A DNA stretch of 64,000 nucleotides, from NCBI GenBank assembly GCA_900095095.1, contig FMBT01000360.1, forward strand, positions 167,014 through 231,013, in the 5' to 3' direction. This stretch comes from Fragilariopsis cylindrus CCMP1102 (taxonomy: Eukaryota > Bacillariophyta > Bacillariophyceae > Bacillariales > Bacillariaceae). A program made the position numbers and the translations under genes. This document shows positions 25,101-36,900 of this stretch, in pieces (within the stretch, counting starts at the first letter, position 1; the number at the start of each line of letters is the position of its first letter). The notes under the pieces were generated by a model. The model saw only the letters and a list, made by a program, of their open reading frames with translations. It made no database searches and was not told the origin of the DNA.

Positions 25101-27682
25101 CTAACAAGGAAATGGAACAATTGCTCAAAAAGGGTGCATATGCTCTATTAGCGGATGATAATGACGAGATTGTAAAACAATTCTGCGCGGATGATATTGA
25201 TACTATTCTAGCAAAGAGAACCCGTACACGGGTCGTTGAGGGTGCAAAGACCGCCACTTGGTTAAACAAGCAGGGAATGAATGTTACCAAGTCCAAATTT
25301 TCCGCCGACTCTAAGTCAGTCGGCCTTGATATGGATGACCCACTTTTTTGGCAAAAGGTCATGCCAGATTTTATTACTCCCAATCTTATGGTAAAGCAAC
25401 TCGAAGATTTGTCTAATGAAATATGTGGAACCACCAAGAAAAAAGGACCCGGCAGGGCAGGGGTCGTGGGAGGTGGAAAAAGAAAGATAAAGAACAAGAG
25501 AGCGACGTAAAAGAGATGCCGACGACTCAGCCAACACCACAGAAAATTCCAATTTAGATGCTGCCTTAGATACTGTTAAGGATGCAGTGGAAGAAAAATC
25601 CAAGGAGGACGAAGATTCGAAAGATGATACGAATATCGATTCCAATTCCAATTCAATTCTGAAACTGTAAAGAAAAATGACGATGAAGGAGATGGAGACG
25701 ACATCGATGACAATGAAGAAGAAAAGAAATTTCACATCACAAAGACTCAGAAACGAAAGATCGCGAAATTCATGTCAGATCTCAAGAGTTTGATGGAAGG
25801 TCTATTGGATGAGGCAGAAGATGACAGTCTTTCTAGCGAAGACAAGGCTAGCGGTCTGAAACTGTTGCTAACTATTACAGTGAACGAGAAGATGTTTAAT
25901 GATGACCAAAGGCATTTCGCCAAAGCAACATTGAAACGCCTCGAGGGAAACAGAAGGCGGCGATGTAGAACGTCAGAACCAGGGGGAAATCAAAATCAAC
26001 GATCCTCGCCCACGAAACAATCATCTCGTGATGACGATTTTGAAATTCGAGAAGAGCTTAGGATTGTTAGTACTAAGAAGATTAAAAAACGCAGAAGGAA
26101 GGGCGGCGAAGACGAAGAACAGGAAACAAAACGCAGGAAAAATAATTCTCTAGAAGTCGGAGATGATGGCTACAAGATTCACTCTGATGATGAAGCTGAT
26201 TGGTCTGATGTAGGGGAAGACATTTACGGTCAATCAACAAAGAAAAAAGCAACAATTTCGAGGAAAGAGGCACGTCGTAGGCGCCAATGGGCCGCAGATG
26301 GTGACGCCGCCATTGCCGCCGGACGCCCATGGCCGGCACTGCCTCGAACCGAGGTTTCGAAGGTTCTCAGATCTTTACTTGAGGAAGTATTGAAGCACGA
26401 CGAAGCCAAGGGTGGTATCTTTTCTGAACCAGTTCCCCGTGACGATTTTCCTGAATATTATGAGCAGGTTAAGACCCCAATGGATTATGGTACGATGAAG
26501 AAGAAGTTAGACAATGGAGAATATCGCTCGGGGCAGGCGATGCAAAAAGATTTCCGACTTGTCATGCAGAATTGCCTTCAATTCAATGCGCACGAGTCAG
26601 ATATCTGCCAGGAAGCACGTCAGCAGGCACTTATGATGCCCACTCAGTTAAGAGAGGCTGCGATAAAGAACGATTTATTTCTAGCTGAAGATGGTTCGGT
26701 CCTTCACATTGTTGATGAGAAGAACGGAAAAGATAAAGATGACAGCAAAACACCCGCTTCTGCCAAGAAACGAAAGAAGAGAAAGAGAGATGATTCTAAA
26801 GATGACGACACTACAGGAAAGAAGAAAGGAAAGAAAAGGGTCAAAGACGAAGAAGCAATCGACTTGGGTGTTGAGGAGGATGACGTACCCTTATTTGATC
26901 TTCAATTGAAGAAGAAGAAACCAAGAATTAAGATCAACCTTCGGGAAATTATGCAAGCCGAAGAAGAGGAAGGAAAGATAGTCACCGCTGACGGTAATCT
27001 CGGCAAAGAAAAACCACCTGCTACTAAAACGCCGGCTTCTCGTAAAAAGAAAGGTCGCAAGGCTATTGCTAAGGTCGAAGAGAATGGAGATGAAGATGAA
27101 GTTAAAGTACCGGTACCGACACCGTCGAAACGGGCAAGGAATGCAAAGAAAGACACAACACCCCAAAGAAAAGCACCCGCGTCACGCGGCAGGTCGTATG
27201 ATGAAGACTATCTGAATCCAGCACTTCTCAAGACAGAAAGAGAAAATCTTGGGGGCGATAATTCTTTTGCAGCAGCAAGGAAGCTTTTTATCAGTAAAAG
27301 AGCATGGGTTTTACCATCTCCGATTACGCCTGACAAACTTCGTGACGTCGCATTAGCGACTTTTAAACAGATGGAAAAAATTGATCGTTATGGTGTCTTT
27401 GCAGAACCTGTGTCTGATTCCGATGCTCCTGACTACTCAGATATTGTGAAGAATCCAATTGATCTTGCTACGATGAAGACGAAATTAAATAACGGAGAAT
27501 ACGGAGAAGGCACAAAAGGTGCCTCCAAGCTTTATGCAGACTTCCTACTCATGTTCGACAATTGCCGCTTGTACAACGACGACGATGGAGAAGTAACCGA
27601 AGAAGCAGCAAGAATTATGGCATTGCTACCTGAGATCTATGGCAGCTCGTGTTCTACGGCGCTTAAGAAGCAGAAGAAGTAG
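19122..27682 (+). CDS. Giant CHD-like SNF2 chromatin remodeller with chromo, HMG, bromo, PHD and PDZ modules
   Basis: Exons 19122-20206, 20346-23394, 23562-24787 and 24916-27682, about 2,710 residues. In order: acidic N-terminus; chromodomain 1 ([16 protein letters not shown], about residue 210); [10 protein letters not shown], which looks like the start of a second chromodomain; HMG box ([12 protein letters not shown], about 412); bromodomain 1 (IYN, about 490-600); PHD finger ([15 protein letters not shown], about 615); the rest of chromodomain 2 ([17 protein letters not shown], about 700); PDZ-like domain (about 860-945); acidic linker; SNF2 ATPase from about 1340 with DEMGLGKT (across an intron), [22 protein letters not shown] and QARCHRIGQ; then bromodomains 2 and 3 (26340-26640, 27310-27640). 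Nucleosome sliding in the nucleus is expected. Frame breaks occur near 19671 (G7 run), 19960, 20100, 20165, 20938, 25480-25555 and 25665. The 3' bromodomain part could be a separate gene, but there is no gap for one. Confidence 0.8.
23439..23464. repeat. TA microsatellite inside remodeller intron
   Basis: A (TA)n tract followed by a short GTT repeat lies inside the 167-bp intron 23395-23561 that splits the Walker A Lys-Thr pair of the SNF2 domain. Confidence 0.8.
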
Positions 27683-27723
27683 ATAACAAAGAGAACTTTA
27701 ATTAAGATAAAAAGCTATATACA

Positions 27724-29721
27724 TTATTCACCAAGCCCATTTTCTTTCAATTGATCGAGCAAGTCGTGTAACTGAGGACCAATTTTTCGAGCTAGTTTCA
27801 CACCTTTCTTTTCTTTCTCCTGATTTATGTTGTTTTCAGAAGACGGGGATATTTCATCTTCGTTCTCAACGACTACTACTGTTGAACATTCGTCTTCTTT
27901 GATGGCAGTACCAAGAATAATACCAGAATATCCATTCAAAATGCCATCGGTTTCGTGTTCTGGTTCAGGAATGTTTTTTACCTCAGCAGGGAAAGAAACA
28001 TTGATACCTTCATCGACATCTCCATTGAAAGGTCTGACGCCGATGCCGATGTCACTCTCACACTCAGATTGTGTGGAAGTAACATCATATGTCTCCATCT
28101 TACCCATATTCGAAGATTCAATTCCATGTTGCGATGATTTTTTCTCGTTGCTGTCTTCGATGGAAAAATCAATTTTGCGAGCAACCCTAATCTTTTTGTC
28201 GGCTTTGGGGAATTTTCTCCATCGTATCTCGGAATTTTCTATACTTACGGAAGGCAAAAAGATTGATGGTGTTGCGCAGTTTGCTTTTCGAGGAGTTGCA
28301 GCCGATAATAATGCATCTGTATCTTCCAAAGCCTGATGATGCAGTTGGAATTCGGCTACACTGGACTCAATTGATTTACAACTGTAACGATTTAGAATCC
28401 CAACACCATAATCATCGTTGTTGTCTACATCGACAACACTTCCATTGCCCAAATCTGATATGACACTCGAATTGTCGTTCATAAGAATTGATTTATCGTC
28501 TTGTTCGTCGTCGTCAATTTCATTGGCATCAATGTCATTATCACCAAAATTGCATCTCGGCGCCGTTATTGCATCAACTTTTTTGCTATCAATCGAATAC
28601 GCACTCATAGTCTTTAACCGCTGGGCTGTCTTCTGTTGATACAGATTTTTTTGAGCACGTAATGCAGGTTCTGATAATAGGGATAGACTCGATTGACTTT
28701 TCTGATCGTCTTCATTATCTAGAACGTTTTTGTCTTCAATTTCCTGATGATCAAATTGATTCATTGAATTTAGTGCGGAAAAGTCGACGTACCACGTAGT
28801 CGAATCATTCAAGGAAACATTTTCACGCCCCACATTCTGTGATTTGATAGTAACTTCCTTCTGTTGTTGATGAACTTGTTCCTTAATTTCACTGAATTCA
28901 CCCCAAAGTTCCCTATATCCGGCAATATCTTTTCGCCTATCCTTAATCTTTTCCTCCTGCCGATGCTGTTTTTGCAACGAATGCGCCTGTTGAGCCTGTG
29001 TTTTGATTTTGTTGAACGTAGAAATAGTCAAAGGATTGACAGTGGAAGAATACGGTACTGGTGAACTAAATTTTGCATTCTTTGGAGGAGCCAAAAGTGG
29101 TGGGTGGTCAGGTTTAGACGCCATCGGGTAACTTCTGAGGTGATTATCATTATCAGTGACAATGTCTGTGGAAGAACATGGGTACGCTCCGATTTCAGTA
29201 TCATTATGGATGGTAGTACCCGTAGGATTAGGAGGTGTACATAACTGATGGAATTGATCACTACCAACCTTCTCCTCGCGATCATTTCTAATTTCCTCAC
29301 TAGAGTATGTCGGTTCCTCATCTTCGTTATCTTTTTTTTCGCCAGTTTTAGGTTCATCGAAAGTAAATTGAATATCTTCAATATGATCTTGGTCATCGAA
29401 TTCTTCGTCCGAAGGATATCCATCATCCTCGTCTCCAACAACAAGTTTATTCCCCTGTGGGGAGAAGAATGGAGAAGTGATTTGCGAGGATGGGGATATC
29501 ATTTGCGTTACATCTGTCTTATCTGATGGGGAAATCAACGCTAAATCATATGCGACTTTTAGCCCACCAAAAGTCGAAGACCTACTTGGTGTTGATTTAC
29601 TGGGTAGGTGATGTAGATGATGATTCTGGCTCTTTTTAACAGCGTAAACATCACCATCACCACCAGCGCCAACGCCAACATCGCTCGACTGACGTTCCAG
29701 TTGACTATGACAGACTCCCAT
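27724..29721 (-). CDS. Unknown protein with N-myristoylation-type N-terminus
   Basis: A single exon of 665 residues not recognised as any family. It begins MGVCHSQ: Gly2 and Ser6 fit the N-myristoyltransferase signal and Cys4 could be palmitoylated, so membrane attachment is plausible. The rest is mostly predicted disorder, rich in Asp, Ser, Asn and Gln, with a Gln/Lys/Arg-rich, possibly coiled-coil segment (about residues 240-285) and a short conserved-looking amphipathic tail (ARKIGPQLHDLLDQLK). The stop lies only 41 bp from the end of the convergent remodeller gene. No catalytic motif is seen; a scaffold or signalling role would be a guess. Confidence 0.6.
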   Translation of the reverse strand: MGVCHSQLERQSSDVGVGAGGDGDVYAVKKSQNHHLHHLPSKSTPSRSSTFGGLKVAYDLALISPSDKTDVTQMISPSSQITSPFFSPQGNKLVVGDEDDGYPSDEEFDDQDHIEDIQFTFDEPKTGEKKDNEDEEPTYSSEEIRNDREEKVGSDQFHQLCTPPNPTGTTIHNDTEIGAYPCSSTDIVTDNDNHLRSYPMASKPDHPPLLAPPKNAKFSSPVPYSSTVNPLTISTFNKIKTQAQQAHSLQKQHRQEEKIKDRRKDIAGYRELWGEFSEIKEQVHQQQKEVTIKSQNVGRENVSLNDSTTWYVDFSALNSMNQFDHQEIEDKNVLDNEDDQKSQSSLSLLSEPALRAQKNLYQQKTAQRLKTMSAYSIDSKKVDAITAPRCNFGDNDIDANEIDDDEQDDKSILMNDNSSVISDLGNGSVVDVDNNDDYGVGILNRYSCKSIESSVAEFQLHHQALEDTDALLSAATPRKANCATPSIFLPSVSIENSEIRWRKFPKADKKIRVARKIDFSIEDSNEKKSSQHGIESSNMGKMETYDVTSTQSECESDIGIGVRPFNGDVDEGINVSFPAEVKNIPEPEHETDGILNGYSGIILGTAIKEDECSTVVVVENEDEISPSSENNINQEKEKKGVKLARKIGPQLHDLLDQLKENGLGE

Positions 29722-30153
29722 TGTTCTTCAGTTTTTTTTTCTCTCTCTCTCTCTCTCTCTTGTTTCCTTTGTCTCGATTGCTTTTTGTTGCTTCACGAAG
29801 GTGTTGAACGTAAATTCTCAATACTGTACAGTAGATGAACTAGTATGATTGAAACATAACGGATAGTAAAAAAAAAGATTGATTTGAAAGTTGTTTGAGA
29901 TTTGAATTTTAAAAAACTAGCTTACTGCACGTTCATTGGTTAATTATGGTCGCGCAATGAACATTGGTCGCGCAACGAATGGCTTTAATCGAAAGAGTCG
30001 AATACAACTTCATTCGCGGATATATCTTAAATTTTTTCATTTGATTGTAATATTTTTATTTCTGGCCTCATCTCTTCAATCTTCATCTCACACCTATTGC
30101 CCAGTCGAAATAGATAATAGAACAAAACAAAACTTCGACAATATGCTATCACA
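29722..30153. promoter_or_regulatory. Divergent promoter region, CT microsatellite
   Basis: Separates the divergent myristoylated-protein and lipase genes and is inferred to hold both promoters. A pyrimidine CT tract lies at about 29740-29760, just upstream of the minus-strand start, similar to the CT tract before the gene at 328. Confidence 0.4.
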
Positions 30154-32190
30154 ATGGATTTTAAGTACCACATCACTACGTTATTGTTCATTTTTATCCT
30201 TGCTGTTTCATATTCACATTCAGTATTAGCAAATAATGATGATAGCGTCGATGGATCTTGCGTTGACGATGATGGTACCTCATCTAGTAACACCAATACC
30301 AACGAGATTTTCCAGTTTTTAAAAGAAGCTGTATTCGGGCAGCGCGACGCCGACGTTTCGTATCCCTTTTTGACTATGCTAGAAGATGACGATGACGATG
30401 GAACTGAAAAGAAAGATAGCAATAATGATAATCCATTCCTCAGTTTCTATAACGGGATCTTACAAAGCACAAAGTCAGCTATTGGAACGGAAGAAGGAGA
30501 AGAGAATACAAATGCAATCATTTCACAGTTATTAGACAAAGCAAGGATGTTGACACAGGAAGAGGATAATATTGTAGGTATTGAATTCTTGAAACGTATA
30601 AATATTGCACTTCAAGAAGTTGCCAAACAAATGAAGGATCATTCTGGTAGCCTATTCGATGACGTCGATGCATCCCTAGCATTATCGATACCCTATTTTG
30701 CAGCAAAAGAAGATTCTCGAATGAGTCCACTTTGGAAACGACGAATGCATCGTTTTTATAATAAGGTAACAAAAGCAGATCTAATTCAGGTACGTGACAA
30801 CGTCGTAACGACTGATTGTCTCCATCGACACGACGACCAACACAGACAATAAAGAGATATCATTCATCTTCTACTAACTTATTATGATGATTTTAATATG
30901 TTTTAGTTGCACGACGCCTTATATCTATCACATCTTGCATACGTCGATACTGTGAAACAATTTCGAGACGGTCTTGCAAAGTTTCAAAATAATTCCTGGG
31001 AAATCCTCTACGGAACAACCGATTCACTTCCCGATCTACCTGCTAATTTTTTATTAATCCACAAGCAACTTGCTCCTCTGGAAGAACCATCATTTAAAAC
31101 CTTTTTTGAAGCAAAGGAACAATCCGAAGTTCTTGTTACTTTAGTTGTTCGGGGTACGAAGCATATTTCTGATGTACTTTCTGATGGCCTATTAGAAGCA
31201 AAGGACTACCGAGGTGGTAAGGCGCATGGTGGTATTTTATCTAGTGGCAAAAACTTAGCTGAATATTATCTTCCAAAACTGAAAGAGCTTCATCGTACAA
31301 CGGGTAAGTGAAAGTACGCAAGTACGCATTAATATAAATGTAATCAACGCAGTGGCGTATTTGTTGGGAATCATCTCACTCAACGTAGTGATGTTAATGA
31401 CATATTTGTTTCTCAGGTCGCGATAAGATCAGACTTGTCATTATAGGCCATAGCCTGGGGGCTGGAACAGCTGCCATCGCAGCTATGGAACTAAAGGAGC
31501 ATATCTTCCTGGAGGTAGAAGCTGTAGGATTTGGATGTCCTTCTCTGCTATCTAGAGAGCTATCTACTTCAACGAAAGATTACATCACAACAGTAGTCAA
31601 TGATGCAGATATCGTACCGAGAATGAGTGGCGCATCAATGCATAACCTAATGTTGGATTTGATCGAGTACGACTGGACGGATGATGCATTGGAAGATGTT
31701 GAATTTACTTTGCGACGGGGTCGGGACTCTTTAGATTTTGGTAACCTCCTTCCAGACACAGATACAGTATTGAATTGGATTAGAGATTATCTAAACAAAA
31801 AGGTTCTTCCAAAATATAGCAATATAGAGAGGAAAGAGCGACTACCAAGCGTACTGATACCCCCAGGACAGTGCATTCACATCTTCCGGGACGGATATGG
31901 TTTCACTTGTACCTACACTCCTTGTGACTTCTTCGCATCAGTAGATTTTTCTCCAACAGTTCTTGACGATCATCTTATCCCAACCGGATATCAAAGGGCT
32001 GTGCTCTCTGCCGTACAAGATAGTGATAGGGACTACAGCGTGAGTTTATATACGGATAGTAATTTTTGTGTCATGAAGAAATGGACTTCTCATTGGAATT
32101 TTTTTACAATACATATATGTATATATATTCTTTCTTTTCTTTTCCTAGTTTCAATTTTCAAATGATATAACAGGTATCGTTGGAGTATAA
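30154..32190 (+). CDS. Secreted class-3 (DAGL-like) lipase
   Basis: Four exons, 30154-30789, 30907-31303, 31417-32039 and 32149-32190, encode 565 residues with all phases consistent. Residues 1-26 form a hydrophobic signal peptide (TTLLFIFILAVSYSHS), so it enters the secretory pathway. The alpha/beta-hydrolase core starts at LVTLVVRGTKHISDVLSD (oxyanion region). The nucleophile elbow is GHSLGAG, encoded just after the second intron. The acid is likely the Asp of NDADIVPRMS and the base His is probably in VLDDHLIP, in the order seen in class-3 lipases and diacylglycerol lipases. The substrate is probably an acylglycerol or galactolipid. The last intron is short; reading through it would instead add a hydrophobic tail, so an alternative membrane-bound end is possible. 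Confidence 0.85.
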
Positions 32191-32676
32191 CAATGCCTTT
32201 GAAATTGATGTTTGGTAGGAACATATAATATTATGTAGTAAGTAGGACCTAGCAAGAAAAGAGCATGATATCAGTAATAAATGTGAAATGCATCAGGCTC
32301 TGATTTGTGATGCTGAGGATATCAATCTTTTTGAAAATAGTTGTAGAGCTCAACCCTCTAGATATATATATTAGAATGATTACGGTAACTTAGCAGATAA
32401 CGTTGCCGTGTTTTTTTCGTACGTAAAATGCAATATTATTTTAATTTTAGTCCTAGCAGAGTAAGTCTGTCCGTCAATCACTGGAAGTAAGTTCCACCTG
32501 GAGATTGAATCGGCTTTCGTATCTTATCGTTGTTGTTATTCTTAGATTCATTCATAACGTTGTTGCTTGATGCTTCACAAATTCATAAGTGCATTATTTG
32601 TAACTTCATAACTACAGTTACGATATAGTACTTGCTTGTAACACAACCTTTTAAACACATACAGACATACCAGACA
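32191..32676. other. Intergenic between lipase and TRIC-like gene
   Basis: AT-rich, no gene or repeat recognised. It holds the lipase 3' UTR and the TRIC-like promoter. Confidence 0.45.
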
Positions 32677-33703
32677 ATGATTGAATCTATTGTCAATATC
32701 CTAACGGGATCTTCGCCGTACAATGTAGAACTTAGAACATTTGGTCAGGCATTTATGGGAGCAATGGCTGTACGCAGTGGGAAAAATAAAAACAAAGAAA
32801 TGAATTGGTTTCATGCATTTGCTCTATCGACAATCGTTGGCTTCGGTGGTGGTTGGTTTGGTTTCGTATGGATGGGCAAACCAACATCGCTTATTACCAA
32901 TGGTGATATTACCCTAACATTAACTGCGATAGCCTTCGTAATATCAACGTACACACCAATGGATATTGGTTACAAACTAGGATCATCTCTTCCTGTTAAG
33001 ATAGTGATGAATTGTTGGGCGCAATTATTCCGTGCACTTGGTATGATCGGTTTTATAAATGCGTGTGCGGCTGAAGTTGGTCCGTCAAAGTATTATCCAA
33101 CTGCAATCTTAGGACCTGTCGTGTACGGAACCCTTCTAGGGAATATGGGAAGCTTTTTCCTAAAAGGTTTTAATCAACATCTGGAGAAGGCTATTCCTTG
33201 GCCGTTTCAAAATGGTGAGTGTACTTATTTATATGATATTATGGTACACAAGTGAATAATCTTTTTGGGAATAATCAATCACGCAGAGATGATCTCTAAC
33301 ACTTTCTGTTTCCTTTCGTTTTTTTAAATTAATAGGCCTCGTTATGGGATTCTTTTATCACGTTTATACTCACGACATAAACGGATCTATGGGAATTACC
33401 TTACGATCGGCTGTTCAATCTACTGGTATCCAGGGATCAATGGACGATAAACTTTTTGCTATCTTGGTTGTTACTAGTTTTATGCAGGTCACAGGGGTAT
33501 TGATGTTGCCTGAATTCTTCGGTCCTACGTATAATCTTCTTCTATTACCGAAGAGAATGTTGTTCGACAATCTTATCTCTACAACAAAAACTAGTAGTAC
33601 AGTAGTTGAAAAAGTCAAAGAAGTAGACAGTAATGCATCAAATGATGGGGAGACAACTGTAAAGCAAAAGAAGAAGAGACAGAAGAAGAAAAAGACGGCC
33701 TAA
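32677..33703 (+). CDS. TRIC (TMEM38)-like intracellular cation channel
   Basis: Exons 32677-33214 and 33336-33703 give 301 residues. The ATG at 32677 is preferred because the frame upstream has only a TTG. About six hydrophobic segments are visible. Family-like motifs are GFGGGWFGFVWMGKP, like the Gly-rich kink and GKP of TRIC channels, and TPMDIGYKLGSSLPVKIV, like the PxD..YKL..LPVK signature of TMEM38A/B. A second Gly-rich stretch (GNMGSFFLKGF) matches the repeat in the second half of the channel. The C-terminus is a Lys-rich tail (KKKRQKKKKTA), which may act as an ER retention signal. TRIC trimers carry K+ counter-currents during ER calcium release; that role here is inferred from resemblance. 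Confidence 0.7.
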
Positions 33704-33985
33704 CTTTTATCTAATACAGTAGGTAGGCATCAACTATTAAATAGCTAGCTAGGAATAATGACGAAGATTTAGAAAAATGTATTTGTAACTTAAAACTAGG
33801 GAATTAAGTATGTACAAGTTGAATGATATTGCGTCTAAAAGTTTATAAGGCTGGTAATATAATAGCTAGTTATATATATACAAATTTACCATGCTGGTAT
33901 TTGTTGGAGAAATCAGTGCTCAGCAAACTCGTGTGCTAAGTAAAAGGCTAAGTAAAAGCCTGATATTTACATTTTTTATTTATTT

Positions 33986-36900
33986 TTACGAATCAAGCTT
34001 GGTGATTATGTGCTTGGCGAACGTGTAGTTTTTCTGTAAAATAATAATGGACAACGCAGATTGGAATTAGCTCATAGTTATGACGATGATGCAAAACATT
34101 AAATGCACATACACAAGCACACGATATAACTTACCAATTCTGTGGAATGTGCATTGAGCTCTTTAAGAAGCCCTATCTTCTCTTCTGAATCAGGGACAAC
34201 ATCCAATGTAGTTTGTACAACGTAATTTGCATATGGGTCTCGAACCATCAATAGCACAACGCTTGTACCTACTTCTCCATCCTCCACAAAGCTATCAGTC
34301 TTTTCATTTACAATCCTTAACATCTCTCGGACGATTGATATTCGCTGTCCTGCATTTCCATATTTGAGTAATTTCTCTACAACGTTACTCGCAAATTTCT
34401 GGCGTGACAATTTCAGCAGACCATTTTTGACAACCATTTCCAGTACCATGTCTCGATCCTTGACGCGACCAAACTGAAGTACATGTTGAATGACGTAATT
34501 GCCATATTGATCATCAAAGAGTGTTCGAAGGCATTGACTGATCTTCTCTAATGCCATACTTTTTTGGTTCTCTACACAGAATTCAAGCACTCGTTGCAAC
34601 ACCCTACAACCGTATGGATGACAAGCGAGTGTCGATAAATTGTCAAGAACATCGCCTACAACAAAATCGATTTGTTCACTGAAAAACAAAGCTTTTATTC
34701 TTCATTTTCTTCCCGAGCTGCTTTCGCCTTCAGGCTCATTACCTCAATACACTTCTGGATAACGTGATTCCCGTTTTGATCATGAATAAGGCTCAGTACA
34801 TTATTCTGAAACTCGGAAAGAAGTTTAGGTAGATCACTTTCATCGACGCACTCAAGACACTTTTGAACAACTCGACACCCATACATTTGCATCGAAAGCT
34901 GTACTATTTCTCCAATCATGGTATCTCGTAGATCTTTTTTCATTTTCTCGGTACCAAAACCCCAAAGTTTTTGGACTACATAATTTCCAAAAACATCATT
35001 CCTAAGTTGTTCGACTTCGGGAAGAACTTCAGTCACAACAATCTCCTTTTCATTGTCATCTCCAAGTTCTAATCGTTGTTGAATGAACCGAGAACCATTC
35101 TGATCCTGACAGAATTCAACAACATGTCCCTTAACATCGTTAACCGTCCAGTCACGATTGTTCTTTTTGGCTTTGTAATCTTCTAGCAAGGAAGTATTTG
35201 GGTTAGGATTCACTATAGTCTGGGATTTGATCTCTCCATTATTATTACCATTACCATTACCAATACCACTCCGCCACCACCGCCGCGACGTGCCGGAGTT
35301 GCACCGCCGTTTCGTCGACCTTTTCCGTTTTTCTCCCTCCCACGACCACCAGGTGTTGTAGCTTGCCGTTGTTTTTGCCTCTGCTGTTGCGGTTCTGCTG
35401 CTCCTGATTTTGATTCACCCATTCGTTGAGGGACATTATTCATCATGACCATACCTGCTGCTGTAGGGGGTATAATGTGAGTGTGCTGTGGACCACCTTG
35501 GTGTTGTCCATTGGGAGGTTGCCAATATGTATATGACCCTCCAGGGCCGATACTTTGTACATGGCCTGGTGATGGTCCTCCACCTTGAATAGGAACTACC
35601 GACATATATTGTTCACCAGGGGGAGGGGCCGCACCCGGAATCGTTTGGTGCGCTGCATGCTGCTGCTGCTGCGGATGTGGATGATACTGTATCGTAGCAT
35701 AACCATACTGATTTGGCGGCGGTGCAGTATTTACGTATACAGTTTGTCCAGAGGGAAGGACCTGAGTTTGTATATGAGTTTGTATTTGTTGTGGTTGGGT
35801 TCTATATCCACCTCCTCCACCACCATCTTGCGGATCATATTGTAGATGCTGCCCAGGGTTAATAGCTTGTGGTCTACTTGGTTGAGGGTGATATGCTACC
35901 GGAGCATACATAGAGCCTTGGGATTTGCTGTCTCCTTGGGGTCTACTATCGGCAGTTGTGTACTGAGGAACATGTCTTGATTGTACCTGTGGAATCTGAA
36001 GGGCAATAGAAGGAAACGTTCGTGAGTTAAATTGAATCAGTCATATTATATCAGCCGTACTGTAAATTTGGCTGGCTAACTGACTTACATCGTTGTTTTG
36101 CGTCCGATATGGTGAGGTATTATCGATACCTAGATTTAATCGATTCATAGGATCTAATATGTTGTTGTTGTTATTATTTGCATCATTTCCTCCGCGTCTT
36201 GTTGATTCCATCGATCTTTGTATACCACCACCCCCATAACCAGGGTCGTTATTAGTACTGCGTCCGTACATATCATCATAATCTTCTCGCATGTATTGAG
36301 AAGAAAGTGGTGATGTAGTCCGTGGTCGTTCAAGTGCATATGCGGCATCTCTTTGATTTTGAAATACTGTTGATGTTGTTACCGCTTCTCCTGATGCTTT
36401 CGTATCGTACAGTAAGCCACCACCATGATGACGCGCGATGGAGGATGTATGTTCTCTGTAAGGCTCTTTAGGATAATCCTCCTGAATCAAATCCATCAAT
36501 GTCTTGGCTGCTGGACGGACCGCAATACCACCTCCCAATCCTAATGAATGAAGGACGGAGGATGATCCTCCTTGACGATGACCGATAACACCCGTTGATG
36601 CAGATCTCCGTTGACCGAGTTGTAAAATTTGCGACCGATCTTCAAAAGTAGTATCCTCTAAATGATACATATCACTACCACTAATCATGTTTGTAGCAGT
36701 ACTACCTGTATACGACCCACGCCGACCACATGACCGATTCGAAAGCGGAGGTGTTTGTTGTCTACTTGATAATCCAGGAGGTAACCCAGCGGGAAGACTA
36801 CTATCAATGCTTGGTGTAGTAGAATGCGGACGGACCAGGCTGTCTCCTATAGTTTGACGGTCATGGACATGTGTTGTTCTTACAAGACCTCCTCCTCCTC

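Noticed and set aside
25772-27682. Double-bromodomain protein as its own gene starting at the ATG near 25772
   Set aside because: Acidic coding sequence runs continuously from the SNF2 part into this frame through small frame breaks, with no room for a terminator and promoter. A separate gene is possible but less likely.
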